Source of the DNA: Phycisphaerales bacterium
Lineage (GTDB): Bacteria > Planctomycetota > Phycisphaerae > Phycisphaerales > UBA1924
Assembly: GCA_020847535.1 (NCBI GenBank)
Contig: JADLBU010000084.1
Coordinates: 1-64,000 of the forward strand
Length of the DNA: 64,000 nucleotides
Direction: 5' to 3'
Shown: positions 50,639 to 59,501 of the stretch, piece by piece
Layout: each line of letters begins with the position of its first letter
Numbering within the stretch: the first letter of the stretch is position 1
Position numbers and translations under genes: made by a program
Notes under the pieces: model-generated
The model's database searches: none
What the model was told of the DNA's origin: nothing
What the model saw: only the letters and a program-made list of their open reading frames with translations

Positions 50639-52921
50639 ATGTTGCATGAACGCAGCCAACATCGGAACTCCGCCTCACCGGTTCGCGCTTTCGATCCCCG
50701 GACCATCTCGCTGGCGCTGCTCGCGTGCGCGCTGGCGATCCGCCCGGCGAGCGGGCAGACGCTCAATCTCGATGCGCCCAGCGCTCCGGCGCCCGGCGCG
50801 GGAAAGGCGACCCTCGACCTGGCAGCGCAATTGGACCTGCAGATCGAACAGATCCAGAAGAACAACGCGGGCGCCGTCGGCGATCCGCAGCAGGCGCACG
50901 TTTCGGATCCGGTTTCTCTTCAGATCGCACTACGGACCCTGGCACGCAATCTCCTGCGGGCCGGTGAGCAGGCCGGAGAACCCGGCTCCCATCAGGTGAT
51001 CGCAGGCCGCACGCTCGCACTTCGTATCGCCGGGCTCGATGCTCTCGTCGGCGCTCCCAGGAATAACCTACCCCCTTCGATCGCTGGCCAGATCCGCACC
51101 CTCTGCACGACCGCTCCAGAGAAACTGCCGACCGACCCGCAGACGCTGGCTCGGTTCCTTCGAGATGCCCTGGCGCCACTGGTGACCATGCTCGATGCAT
51201 CAACGCCCGGCCTGAGCGTTTCTGTGCCGGCAGAGCCGCTATTGCCGCGCCAGCCGACGCTCGCGCCGACCGCCCGAACCGCCAAGGTGTCACCCGAGAT
51301 CATCGCCTCGTGTGAACAGCTTGATCAACGCCTCGAGTCGGCCTCGCGGTGGCCGGCCTACCGGCGAACGAGGGACACCCTGCTCGCCAACGCGGCCGAT
51401 GCCCTCTGGCTGCTCGATGCGGGCACATCGACCTCGGTCATGCCGGCGACCCGACAGGCGATCGCCGAGCAGTTCATCACAGCCGCCGCGGAACTGAACA
51501 CGCCGATGCCCGCCGGCACGCTGCCGAGCATGGATGACGCCTCGGCGATCGGATCCCGGAGGATGCGCACGCTGGCGCTCCTGGCGCGGTGCATCCGTCA
51601 GACAAGCCTCGCCGACCCGCAGACCTCGGCGCGCTCGCTCCGAGATGCGCTGACCCAGTTGCCGCTCATCCGTGATCCGCGCACGAACCAGCCGCGTGAC
51701 CTGCTCACCGATCCGCTGCTGCCGGACCGGCTGATGCGCCTCTCCCGACTCCTCGAATCCCTGCAGCCGCCCGCGGGGGCCTCGGCGTTCATGACGGTCG
51801 ATGACCTGCCGCGGCAACTCCGGCCGGCGCTCAAGCCGCTCGAGGAATCCCGCCGCCAGGCGGGCGCTGAGCTGCTCGAGATGCTCGCCCGCGCGGTCAC
51901 TTCACCCGACATCATCTCGGATCCGGGGTTTCTCCAGGGGATCAGCTCCTATCGCCGCCGGCGCGAGGAACTGATGATGCTGCGCGAAGTCACATCGCAG
52001 ATCGCACACAAGCCTAACCTGCCAACCGGCGCGCCGGGAACCCAGTGGGTGCTCCAGGATCACTACGAGCCGCTGGGGGATCGCCTGATGCTCCTGGCCC
52101 GCGGGATCGCCTCTCCGCGCGACCACGACGATGCACTCGCCCAGTGGCGCATCTTCGCCGCCGACATCCTGCTCCTGACACGGCAGCGCGAGGAAGACCA
52201 GTTGCGCCTGGCGCTCTCCGCAGAGGGTTCCGTGCTGACCCCGCATGCCGCGGCGATCACCGCCGATCGAACGATGGACCTGCTCGGCCGGCTCGATGCC
52301 GCCAAGAGCGCCTGGCTCATCGAGGTTCGCAAGGCACGCCAGATCCAATCCGAGCCGCTGCGGATCGCCTCGCGCCAGCTGCAGGCAGCGCGAATCGCGA
52401 TCGCGATCACGTACGAATGGGCTCGCCTGCGTTCGGCCTTGTTCAATCCGACGCCGGGAGCTCCGGCCGCCGATGCCGGCAGCGCCCTGGATGCGTGGGA
52501 GCTGTCAGCGGAAGCGGCGTGGAACCTGGCTTCGGCCGATCTGCCCGCGATCACTGCCGGGCTTGCCCTGGCCGCCGATGGCAAGGCCGATGAGTTCCTT
52601 GCCTCCGGATGGGAAAGACCATCGATGCCGGTCCGCTCACTGCTGCGGCGAGTGAACTCCCTCGCGGCCGATCGCGGCCTGCACGCCCTGAACGATGATG
52701 CCGCCGATGCCCTTCGCCAGATTGCCCTCGGCCCCGAGGATCCGGATCGCGGAAGCGCCGGTGCTCTGGAACCGCAGCTTGCCGTCATGAGCAGGTATCT
52801 GGAAGAACTGGCCGCCGCGATCGCCCGCTCGGATGCCGATGCGACCGCGCGCCTGCTGCGGTTTCTCGAGACTCGCATCGACGCGGCGAACAGCACGCTC
52901 GACGAGCAGGGGCCGGGATGA
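50639..52921 (+). CDS. large secreted helical protein of unknown function
   Basis: 760 aa from ATG 50639. Signal-like segment at about 23-40 (ISLALLACALAIRPASG). The rest is almost entirely helical, Ala/Leu/Arg-rich and without recognised domains; phrases such as LQIALRTLARNLLRAGEQAG and ALKPLEESRRQAGAELLEML suggest long alpha-helical repeats. No cysteine-rich or catalytic motif is seen. It follows the YdjY lipoprotein by 18 bases, so murD, the lipoprotein and this gene probably form one operon. It converges with the alkaline phosphatase gene, 33 bases away. Confidence 0.75.
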   Translation: MLHERSQHRNSASPVRAFDPRTISLALLACALAIRPASGQTLNLDAPSAPAPGAGKATLDLAAQLDLQIEQIQKNNAGAVGDPQQAHVSDPVSLQIALRTLARNLLRAGEQAGEPGSHQVIAGRTLALRIAGLDALVGAPRNNLPPSIAGQIRTLCTTAPEKLPTDPQTLARFLRDALAPLVTMLDASTPGLSVSVPAEPLLPRQPTLAPTARTAKVSPEIIASCEQLDQRLESASRWPAYRRTRDTLLANAADALWLLDAGTSTSVMPATRQAIAEQFITAAAELNTPMPAGTLPSMDDASAIGSRRMRTLALLARCIRQTSLADPQTSARSLRDALTQLPLIRDPRTNQPRDLLTDPLLPDRLMRLSRLLESLQPPAGASAFMTVDDLPRQLRPALKPLEESRRQAGAELLEMLARAVTSPDIISDPGFLQGISSYRRRREELMMLREVTSQIAHKPNLPTGAPGTQWVLQDHYEPLGDRLMLLARGIASPRDHDDALAQWRIFAADILLLTRQREEDQLRLALSAEGSVLTPHAAAITADRTMDLLGRLDAAKSAWLIEVRKARQIQSEPLRIASRQLQAARIAIAITYEWARLRSALFNPTPGAPAADAGSALDAWELSAEAAWNLASADLPAITAGLALAADGKADEFLASGWERPSMPVRSLLRRVNSLAADRGLHALNDDAADALRQIALGPEDPDRGSAGALEPQLAVMSRYLEELAAAIARSDADATARLLRFLETRIDAANSTLDEQGPG

Positions 52922-52954
52922 TCCGAACCCTTGCGGAACGGAAGCAACCGGGGA

Positions 52955-54445
52955 TCAATCGCCCCCACCGCTCGGCTGCTTGATAATCAGCTCATCCATC
53001 CCCTCCAGCATGACCGCCGGCGCCAGCTCCATCGCCTTCACCAGCACCTCCCATACCTCGCGGTTCCGCATCACCGGACGCAGAAGATCAGCGCCCGGAC
53101 CGATCGCGGTCAGCTCCACCATGTCCGAGGTGTGGTTGGGACTCAGGAACGCCACGCCGAAGATGCTCGCCAGCAATGACCCCAGCACGCACGTCGTCGA
53201 ATTCGCATCCCGGAACGGCATCACACGCTGGGACCGCATCGAGTTGGAAAGAAGCCCCGTCGCCTCGGAATCAAGCTTGATGCCCGTCGCCTGCTCGACC
53301 AGATCCCCTGTCTTGAGCATCCGGTCCTCATCAGACAGGTCCTTGGGAAGCCTGCGGACCTGGGAGAAGAACCATTCGAACGAGTGGCTCGCCTTCAAAA
53401 GCTTGCCGAGCCCATCCTCCCCGCGCTTGCCGTACACCGTCAGGCCCGGGTTGGCATTGCCGTGGTCGGTGGTCACGATCAGGAGGGTGTCGTCACGCCC
53501 CTCCATCCACTGCAACACAACACCCAGCGTGCGGTCGAACTCCATCTGCTCCTGGATGAGCGATGGGGCATCGTTGTCGTGGGCTGCGTGGTCGATGCGG
53601 CCGCCCTCGATCTGGACCGCAAAGCCCTCCGGGGCGCGTTCCAGGCGAGCCAGAGCCGCTCGCGTCATGTCCTCGAGCGCCGGCACCGTGGGCTTGCGAT
53701 CGAGCACGTGGGGCACATGGCCGCTTGCAAACAAGCCCAGCAGGCGGAGCTGATCTCCCGCGGCGGCAAGCTCATCCTTGCTCGTGACGACCTTCCATTC
53801 AGGGTGCTTGGCGAGCAGCTCGGGCTTGAAGTGGGCCAGGCCTCCGCCCATCAGGACATCGATCCCGCGCTCGAGCTGCTGCTGGGCGATCCCCGCCTCC
53901 AGATCCCGATTCGGCACGGTCGCCGAGAACCCGGCGGGAGTTGCGTGCGTGATCCGGGCGGTGGTGACCAGGCCGGTGGCGCGGCCGCTCTGGCGGGCAT
54001 GGACCAGGATGGGCAACTGCTGGCGACCATCGGGGGTAATGTTGAGCACCAGGTTGTTGCACGCGTGTCCACATCCCCACGCGGCAGCGCTGGCCGCCGA
54101 GTCGGTCACGAACGAGTCGGCCGAGTGGGTGGCCTGCATGATTCGCTTCACCCCGGGCTTCTCCCACATGGAGCACCACGAGGAGGCCCGGCCCTGTGTC
54201 ATCCGCATCACGGTGTCGCACAGGGTCAGCGTCCCCGTGCTCATGCCATCGGAGACCATGAAGATGACGTTGCGGGCCCGCGCTGGAAACATCCGCCGTC
54301 GAGTTGTGTGTCCGCCCGCAATGGCGATCGGCGAGGAACCGAGCATCGCCCCCGCGCCGATCGCCGTCCCGGCTCCCACCCGCAGGAAGTCGCGCCGGCC
54401 CAATGAAGTCCCGCCCGGTACATGCGCATATCGATCGCGTGGCAT
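52955..54445 (-). CDS. Tat-exported alkaline phosphatase
   Basis: 496 aa from ATG 54445; upstream open frame is not used. Tat signal GRRDFLRVGAGTAIGAGAML. PhoA-type metal and catalytic features: VIFMVSDGMSTGTLTL, nucleophile Ser in FVTDSAASAAAWGCG, MGGGLAHF, EGGRIDHAAHDND, LLIVTTDHGNANPG and FLSPNHTSDMV with the last His. It hydrolyses phosphate monoesters outside the cytoplasmic membrane, usually under phosphate limitation; no Pho box could be picked out. It is alone on the minus strand. Confidence 0.93.
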   Translation of the reverse strand: MPRDRYAHVPGGTSLGRRDFLRVGAGTAIGAGAMLGSSPIAIAGGHTTRRRMFPARARNVIFMVSDGMSTGTLTLCDTVMRMTQGRASSWCSMWEKPGVKRIMQATHSADSFVTDSAASAAAWGCGHACNNLVLNITPDGRQQLPILVHARQSGRATGLVTTARITHATPAGFSATVPNRDLEAGIAQQQLERGIDVLMGGGLAHFKPELLAKHPEWKVVTSKDELAAAGDQLRLLGLFASGHVPHVLDRKPTVPALEDMTRAALARLERAPEGFAVQIEGGRIDHAAHDNDAPSLIQEQMEFDRTLGVVLQWMEGRDDTLLIVTTDHGNANPGLTVYGKRGEDGLGKLLKASHSFEWFFSQVRRLPKDLSDEDRMLKTGDLVEQATGIKLDSEATGLLSNSMRSQRVMPFRDANSTTCVLGSLLASIFGVAFLSPNHTSDMVELTAIGPGADLLRPVMRNREVWEVLVKAMELAPAVMLEGMDELIIKQPSGGGD

Positions 54446-54619
54446 GTTCCAAGGGTAATCCGCCGGCGGCTGTAGAAATGTTGCCCCAGCGCAAATCCAC
54501 ACCCCGCCGGTCGTGGGTCAGTCACCGGCAAACTCCTCACCCGCTCCGCCCTCACTTCCTCCACCCCCCCACTACCCACCCCGGCGGCGGCGCGGTACGC
54601 TGGGATCCAGAGGAGCCGC

Positions 54620-55666
54620 ATGCCGACAGACGGAGGGCACGCTTTCGTGAACAGCCCGGTCGCGTCCGAGTCTCTCGGCGTATCCCTCGGCCCCACGCTG
54701 CGGGAGCACTGCCACGGCTGTCTTGGACCCATCGAGTGGTTTCACAACGGATGGCAGCACTCGGGGGCGGCGACCGGCTTTGCGCGCTGGACCAGCCCCG
54801 ATGGCCGCGGCGTCGATGTGCTGGTCAAGCTCCCCATCGGACCGGTCGAACTGGAATGGACCACGCGGCTCGCGGGTGTCGGCGTCGGCACTTCCACGGG
54901 CCACGACAGGTGGGATGCGGAGGAATCCCTGGCGCTCGCTTCGCCGCGGGTGATGGCCGCGGGCGCCTCGCTGGGCCACTACGACCTTGCCTGGCTGATC
55001 GTCGAGCGCCTGCCGGGAAAGACGCTCTCGGATGAGCACAACGAGGCGGCGATCCGGGATCTCCTGCACGCCGCCGCCGATTTCCACGACCACACGGCCC
55101 GGGCGCGGCCCGTGGATGAGCAGCCCAAGCCCCACGAGTGGGAAGCACTGATCGACAAGGCCCGGCACGCCGCGCGGGATTCGGGGATCGCCGAGTCGCA
55201 GCGATGGAACGAGGCGATCAAGCGCGTGCAGCGCTTTCAAGGTTCGCTCATTTCCCGCTGGGAGCACCGCAAGATCAACACCTGGTGCCACGGAGATCTG
55301 CACCCCGGCAATGCGCTGCGGCGAGCCGAACCGTACGCGGGCGCTGGGATCCCCCGGCGCGGAGTGGTGCTGATCGATCTGGCACTGGTGCATCCGGGGC
55401 ATTGGCTGGAAGATGCCCTCTACCTCGAGAGGCTCTTCTGGGCACGGACGGACCTGCTGTTCGGGGTCAAGCCGGTTTCCTACCTGGCCCAGTTGCGTCG
55501 CCAGCGCGGGCTCTCCACAAATGATGGGTATGCGGAGCTGGCGATGGTCCGCAGAGTCCTCATGGCCGCCTGCGTGCCCGCGTTCCTTGAGCACGAAGGG
55601 CACCCCCGGTACCAGAAAGCAGCGCTCGAACAGCTTGAAAAGGCGCTCCCCCAGGTCGCCAAGTAG
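54620..55666 (+). CDS. aminoglycoside-phosphotransferase-like kinase
   Basis: 348 aa from ATG 54620, with GAGGAG 5 bases upstream. APH/choline-kinase fold: catalytic loop NTWCHGDLHPGNALRR, metal Asp in GVVLIDLALVHPGHW, and N-lobe text DVLVKLPIGPVELEW and LAWLIVERLPGKTL. The DFG-like DLA variation suggests a metabolic small-molecule kinase rather than an antibiotic-resistance enzyme. The substrate is unknown. The next gene is 147 bases downstream. Confidence 0.8.
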   Translation: MPTDGGHAFVNSPVASESLGVSLGPTLREHCHGCLGPIEWFHNGWQHSGAATGFARWTSPDGRGVDVLVKLPIGPVELEWTTRLAGVGVGTSTGHDRWDAEESLALASPRVMAAGASLGHYDLAWLIVERLPGKTLSDEHNEAAIRDLLHAAADFHDHTARARPVDEQPKPHEWEALIDKARHAARDSGIAESQRWNEAIKRVQRFQGSLISRWEHRKINTWCHGDLHPGNALRRAEPYAGAGIPRRGVVLIDLALVHPGHWLEDALYLERLFWARTDLLFGVKPVSYLAQLRRQRGLSTNDGYAELAMVRRVLMAACVPAFLEHEGHPRYQKAALEQLEKALPQVAK

Positions 55667-55813
55667 GCGAAACCGGCATCCGCCGATCCAAAATTCGGCA
55701 TGTGTTTGGCGATAATCCCGCTTGCCACGCACGCAAGACCGGTCAAGACTCATCGCACGACCGGTGGGCCTGGAAGTGGCGAGGGAGCAGATTCCCACCG
55801 CGAGGAGATACCC

Positions 55814-55996
55814 GTGGATGCATTCGAGACAATTGAGAAGCTGCTGGCGGAAGTGAAAGAGGACTATCAGAAGGCCGTTGGTGGAAACCAGGCCGCCGGC
55901 ACTCGTGTGCGCAAGGCGATGCAGGACATCAAGGAGGCGGCCCAGCAGGTCCGCGAGAAGATTCTGGAGGTCCGGAATGCTCCCAAGAGCCAGTGA
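55814..55996 (+). CDS. histone H1-like nucleoid protein
   Basis: 60 aa from the GTG at 55814 (GAGGAG 6 bases upstream). The sequence matches the compact N-terminal domain of bacterial H1-like/Hc1 proteins: ETIEKLLAEVKEDYQKAVGG, then NQAAGTRVRKAMQDIKEAAQ, with the N-x-A-A-x-x-R-V-R motif shared with chlamydial Hc1. It lacks the long basic tail of Hc1. Presumed to bind DNA and organise the nucleoid. Its last 20 bases overlap the start of the FabZ-like gene in another frame. Confidence 0.75.
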   Translation: MDAFETIEKLLAEVKEDYQKAVGGNQAAGTRVRKAMQDIKEAAQQVREKILEVRNAPKSQ

Positions 55997-56513
55997 GCCG
56001 CTCGCGCCGATCGGGGATGCCGGCGGCGCGGCCGACACGTCTCACAAGCCGCTCTTTGATATCTCAGGCATCGACCTGGATGCCGTGGTCGCTTCGCGCC
56101 AGCGCGTCGAGCAGTTCATCCCCCATCGCGGCACGATGAGCCTGGTCGATCATGTCATCTGGGAACATGCCACAAGACTCCAGGGGATCGCGTGCAAGAC
56201 CATCCGCCCCGATGAATTCTGGGTGCCCGGCCATTTCCCCGATCGCCCCATGTTTCCCGGGGTCTTGATGATCGAGACCGCCGCCCAGTTCGCGGCGTAT
56301 CTCTTCAAGTCCCGCGTCAGCCCCGGGCCCAGCCTGGTCGTGTTCCTCCGGATCGAGGATGTCTCCTTCCGCAACATGGTCCAGCCGGGGGACAAGTTCC
56401 TCATCCTCTGCGATGAGATCAAGATCGGTCGCCGGCGCTTCACGTCGGCGGCCCAGGGACTGGTGGGGGACAAGATCGCCTTCGATGGCAAGCTCACGGG
56501 CATGATCCGCTGA
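55977..56513 (+). CDS. FabZ-like hotdog-fold dehydratase
   Basis: 178 aa from ATG 55977 (GGAGG 6 bases upstream). The 3-hydroxyacyl-ACP dehydratase signature is clear: QFIPHRGTMSLVDHVIWE, FWVPGHFPDRPMFPGVLMIE, TAAQFAAYL. The catalytic His is in GHFP and the acid in MIETAAQ. It has about 40 extra N-terminal residues compared with FabZ. It may act in fatty-acid or in a specialised lipid/polyketide route. It overlaps the H1-like gene by 20 bases, so the two are co-expressed. Confidence 0.85.
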   Translation: MLPRASEPLAPIGDAGGAADTSHKPLFDISGIDLDAVVASRQRVEQFIPHRGTMSLVDHVIWEHATRLQGIACKTIRPDEFWVPGHFPDRPMFPGVLMIETAAQFAAYLFKSRVSPGPSLVVFLRIEDVSFRNMVQPGDKFLILCDEIKIGRRRFTSAAQGLVGDKIAFDGKLTGMIR

Positions 56514-56581
56514 GCGCCGCACCCGACACCTCCGTCCCGATGTGCAGATCTTGAATTGGATTCCGCGGTCTGACTTCATCC

Positions 56582-57577
56582 ATGTCGAATCCCCCACCCC
56601 ACGCGCCGCCGCACATCCTCATCCTCGAGCCGATCCTCATGGAAAAAATCTGGGGCGGACGGCGCATGGCGAGCCTGGGCAAGAACCTCCCCCCGGACAA
56701 GCGCATCGGGGAGAGCTGGGAGTTTGCCGATCTCGGAGCCACGAGCGCCTCGGGAGGCGGCGGGGGCTCGGCCCGCTCAACGATCGCCGCCGGTCCGCTC
56801 AAAGGCCGCACCCTTCACGAAGCGCTCCAGATGTGGGGCTCGCAACTGACCGGCGACATCTCGCTCACGCCCGATGGCAACCTGCCGCTCTTGGTCAAGT
56901 TCCTCGATGCCCGGGAGAACCTCTCGGTGCAGGTGCATCCAAGCCCCGCATACGCGAACCGGCACCCGGAGTGCCATCTCAAGACCGAGTGCTGGCTGAT
57001 TCTCGATGCCGAGCCCGGGAGCGTGATCTACAAGGGAATCAAGCCGGGGGTGAATCGCGGAGCCTTCGAGCGCCACATCGCCGCGGGGACGGTCGTCGGC
57101 GATCTGGTGGCCGTTCCTGCGATCGTCGGGGAATGCCACAACCTCCCCAGCGGAACATGCCACGCGCTGGGCGCGGGCGTCTTGGTCGCGGAGGTGCAGA
57201 CGCCCAGCGACACCACGTTCCGCGTCTTTGATTGGGGACGCACGGGGCGCGAGCTGCATATCGAGCAGTCGCTGGAGTGCATCGACTTTGGCCCGGCGCC
57301 GGCGGCAACCTCGCTTCCGCCGGGCTCTGCTCGTGGGCTCCTGGTCAAGACGGAGTTCTTCGAAGTCGAGCGCATCCGGTCGGCCAATCCGATCCCGGCC
57401 GGGCCGGGCATGAGCACATGGATGATCCTGGATGGCCGGGCGCGGATCGAGAGCGGGCGGGATGCCGATGCCATCGATGCCGCTCGCGGTGCGACGCTGG
57501 TGGTGCCCGCAGCCTGCGCTGAGGCTGCCACGCTGGTCCCCGAAGGAATGATGGATGTGCTGCGAATCACGCAGTGA
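56582..57577 (+). CDS. manA: class I mannose-6-phosphate isomerase
   Basis: 331 aa cupin-type zinc isomerase. Features: ILEPILMEKIWGGRRMA, LPLLVKFLDARENLSVQVHP (Gln and His zinc ligands), HLKTECWLILDAEPG (Glu ligand), NLPSGTCHALGAGVLVAEVQ (His ligand), TTFRVFDWGR. It interconverts mannose-6-phosphate and fructose-6-phosphate, feeding GDP-mannose and surface polysaccharides. It is the last gene of a run of plus-strand genes. A minus-strand terminator lies 35 bases beyond. Confidence 0.93.
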   Translation: MSNPPPHAPPHILILEPILMEKIWGGRRMASLGKNLPPDKRIGESWEFADLGATSASGGGGGSARSTIAAGPLKGRTLHEALQMWGSQLTGDISLTPDGNLPLLVKFLDARENLSVQVHPSPAYANRHPECHLKTECWLILDAEPGSVIYKGIKPGVNRGAFERHIAAGTVVGDLVAVPAIVGECHNLPSGTCHALGAGVLVAEVQTPSDTTFRVFDWGRTGRELHIEQSLECIDFGPAPAATSLPPGSARGLLVKTEFFEVERIRSANPIPAGPGMSTWMILDGRARIESGRDADAIDAARGATLVVPAACAEAATLVPEGMMDVLRITQ

Positions 57578-57611
57578 ACTTCTGTTCAGCGAAGCACCCC
57601 GCTGACCAGAG

Positions 57612-57643
57612 AAAAAAAACGTCCGGGCCTTGCGGCCCGGACG
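57612..57643 (-). terminator. terminator of the first PEP-CTERM-type gene
   Basis: A perfect 10-bp stem CGTCCGGGCC/GGCCCGGACG with a 4-base loop followed by eight T on the minus strand, 60 bases past the stop at 57703. Confidence 0.92.
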
Positions 57644-57702
57644 CGAGGGTTCGAATGTCTGAGAGCCCGGAAGTTACTCCCGAGCCTCGGTAAGCCAGCG
57701 GC

Positions 57703-58347
57703 TCAGCGGCGGCGATGCATCGCAACCAGGCCGGCCATGCCAACCAGGCCCAGAGAAGCCGGCGCAGGGACCGGGGTCTGGGTGATGGTGAAGCTCCAGA
57801 TGTTCTGAAGCGGGATCGCGAACTCGAAGTAGAAGTTCGCCGTGTCCCCGTTGGCGACCGCGCCCGCGGAGTACGTCATCGTCACGTTGTTGGTGTTGTT
57901 GTTCGTGACGATCGTCGAGCCGTAGTCCGACGACGACGAGGTCAGCACGTTCACGGTGCCGACGCCGGTCGACAGGTCCATCTGGAAGCCGGTCCAGGTG
58001 TACCCCGTGACGTTGATGACTTCCTTGTTGAACTTGATGACGGTGTCGGCACGTGCATCGCGCCCACCGTACAGATCGATGCCGATCACGTTGGCGGAGA
58101 GATCGCCGGTCCAGATCTCATCGATCCAGATCGTGTCCCCGTCGCCACCGGCCATGACCGTGACGTAGCCCCAGTCCTGGCTGTCGGCCTTGTCGTTCCC
58201 GTTGCCGTACTCGCCTGTCCAGGCGTCGTCGACGGGCATGGTGAGTGATGACAGATCAATGTCCGTCATCTGCACCGACGACAGACCAGCCATGGCCGTT
58301 GTGGCCGTGGCGGTCAACGCCAACGCTGAAAGAATGATGGTGCGCAT
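57703..58347 (-). CDS. PEP-CTERM-type secreted protein A
   Basis: 214 aa from ATG 58347 (AGGGA 3-4 bases upstream). Signal peptide IILSALALTATATTAMAG, then a beta-rich body (LTMPVDDAWTGEYGNG, INVTGYTWTGFQMDLSTGVG, VTMTYSAGAVANGDTANF). It ends with the sorting signal PAPASLGLVGMAGLVAMHRR: a P-x-P motif, a hydrophobic helix and Arg-Arg. That is the PEP-CTERM pattern recognised by exosortase; no exosortase is in this window. The next gene on the strand is a paralogue (same VDDAWTGxYG/WTGF skeleton). Confidence 0.85.
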   Translation of the reverse strand: MRTIILSALALTATATTAMAGLSSVQMTDIDLSSLTMPVDDAWTGEYGNGNDKADSQDWGYVTVMAGGDGDTIWIDEIWTGDLSANVIGIDLYGGRDARADTVIKFNKEVINVTGYTWTGFQMDLSTGVGTVNVLTSSSSDYGSTIVTNNNTNNVTMTYSAGAVANGDTANFYFEFAIPLQNIWSFTITQTPVPAPASLGLVGMAGLVAMHRRR

Positions 58348-58555
58348 TGTCCCTCTTTTCCTATCTCTGGAATACTCATCTCTCGGGATCGCCGAAGGCG
58401 GAAACTCCGGCGATCTCATCTCGACTCCTGTAAACGCAGCGTAATTCCCCCAATGGGCCGGTACAAGTGTTTCTTCTGGTATTCCATCGGAATTATTGGA
58501 ACCAAACGCCGCTTCCGAGCGCATTTGAATCCCTTCCAAACCACCCCCTATCGAA

Positions 58556-58592
58556 AGAAAAACACCGCCGACCTGGAGTGGCCGGCGGCGTG
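58556..58592 (-). terminator. terminator of the second PEP-CTERM-type gene
   Basis: Stem CCGCCGACC/GGCCGGCGG with one mismatch, followed by TGTTTTTCTTT on the minus strand, about 45 bases past the stop at 58639. Confidence 0.75.
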
Positions 58593-58638
58593 CGAGGAAC
58601 AGGAACTCCGCAGTGCTTGTTAGGTATACGAGCGGTAT

Positions 58639-59295
58639 TTACGCGACTCGCTTGCGCCGGGAGGCGAATACGCCGCCGACAACAAGGATCGCCAGCGAAG
58701 CTGGGCTGGGAATCGGGGTCTGGGTAATTGTGAACGTCCACAGGCCGGTGTACGGGACGGTGAACGTGAAATTGAACACCACCGTCTCGCCGGGGTTCAC
58801 CGAGCCGTTGCTGAAGGTCATCAGCACGGTGGGTGAATTCATGTTAAACACCGCCGCGTTGGCGAAGTCGGTCGATGTCGGCAGTCCGACCAGTCCAATA
58901 TTGCCGCTCCCGGTCGAAAGAACAATGTCGAACCCGGTCCACGCGAAATCGGTGAAGTTGTCCACGCTCTTGTTGATCGTGATGACCGGGTCGGAGCGGC
59001 CCTCGTTGTACACCGTCGTGTTCAGGACCGCCGAGGGCGAGTGGGTGTGCGTCCACGTCTCGTTGATCCAGAGCGTGTTGCTCGTATCCCCCGAATCGAG
59101 CATTGTGTACCCGAAGTCCTTGCCGGGGCTGTGGGGGTCGTTCACATCCCCGTACGAGCCGTTCCAGACGTTGTCCACCGGCAGAGTCAGGTTGTCGATG
59201 TCCACCGCTTTGACATCCATCGACTTGATCCCGGCTGTGGCGGTGCCAGCCAGGGACGCAAGTCCCAATGTCACAAAGACCGCCTTGCGCAGCAT
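58639..59295 (-). CDS. PEP-CTERM-type secreted protein B (paralogue of A)
   Basis: 218 aa from ATG 59295. Signal peptide AVFVTLGLASLAGTATAG. The body parallels protein A (LTLPVDNVWNGSYGDV, FTDFAWTGFDIVLSTGSG, WTFTITQTPIP), and the C-terminus PSPASLAILVVGGVFASRRK is a PEP-CTERM-like signal. It is tandem to protein A but has its own terminator between, so the two are likely transcribed separately. An extended -10 (TGCTATAAA) lies at 59430-59438 on the minus strand. Confidence 0.85.
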   Translation of the reverse strand: MLRKAVFVTLGLASLAGTATAGIKSMDVKAVDIDNLTLPVDNVWNGSYGDVNDPHSPGKDFGYTMLDSGDTSNTLWINETWTHTHSPSAVLNTTVYNEGRSDPVITINKSVDNFTDFAWTGFDIVLSTGSGNIGLVGLPTSTDFANAAVFNMNSPTVLMTFSNGSVNPGETVVFNFTFTVPYTGLWTFTITQTPIPSPASLAILVVGGVFASRRKRVA

Positions 59296-59429
59296 GTCTT
59301 GTCCCTCTCGTCCGTGAGACTCTGAAGACCTCCTCCTACAGAGACTTCAGAGCCCTTGTCGCTTGGACGGGATCCTAACTGTGGCGACCACTTGCCCAAA
59401 AGCGCAACTGTTATGAAGTCGCCGGTTTT

Positions 59430-59438
59430 TTTATAGCA
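59430..59438 (-). promoter_or_regulatory. candidate extended -10 element of PEP-CTERM gene B
   Basis: Minus strand TGCTATAAA, five of six -10 bases plus the TGn extension, in an AT-rich patch. No clear -35 is present. The leader to ATG 59295 would be about 130 bases. Confidence 0.35.
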
Positions 59439-59501
59439 CAGATCGAATGGGCTTTATTGAATTCGCCCATTCATCCTCAGTTGCCCAGATACCCATCGGC
59501 C

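Noticed and set aside
53384-54406. Plus-strand open frame antisense to the alkaline phosphatase gene
   Set aside because: The minus strand encodes an unmistakable phosphatase; the antisense frame has no features of a protein.
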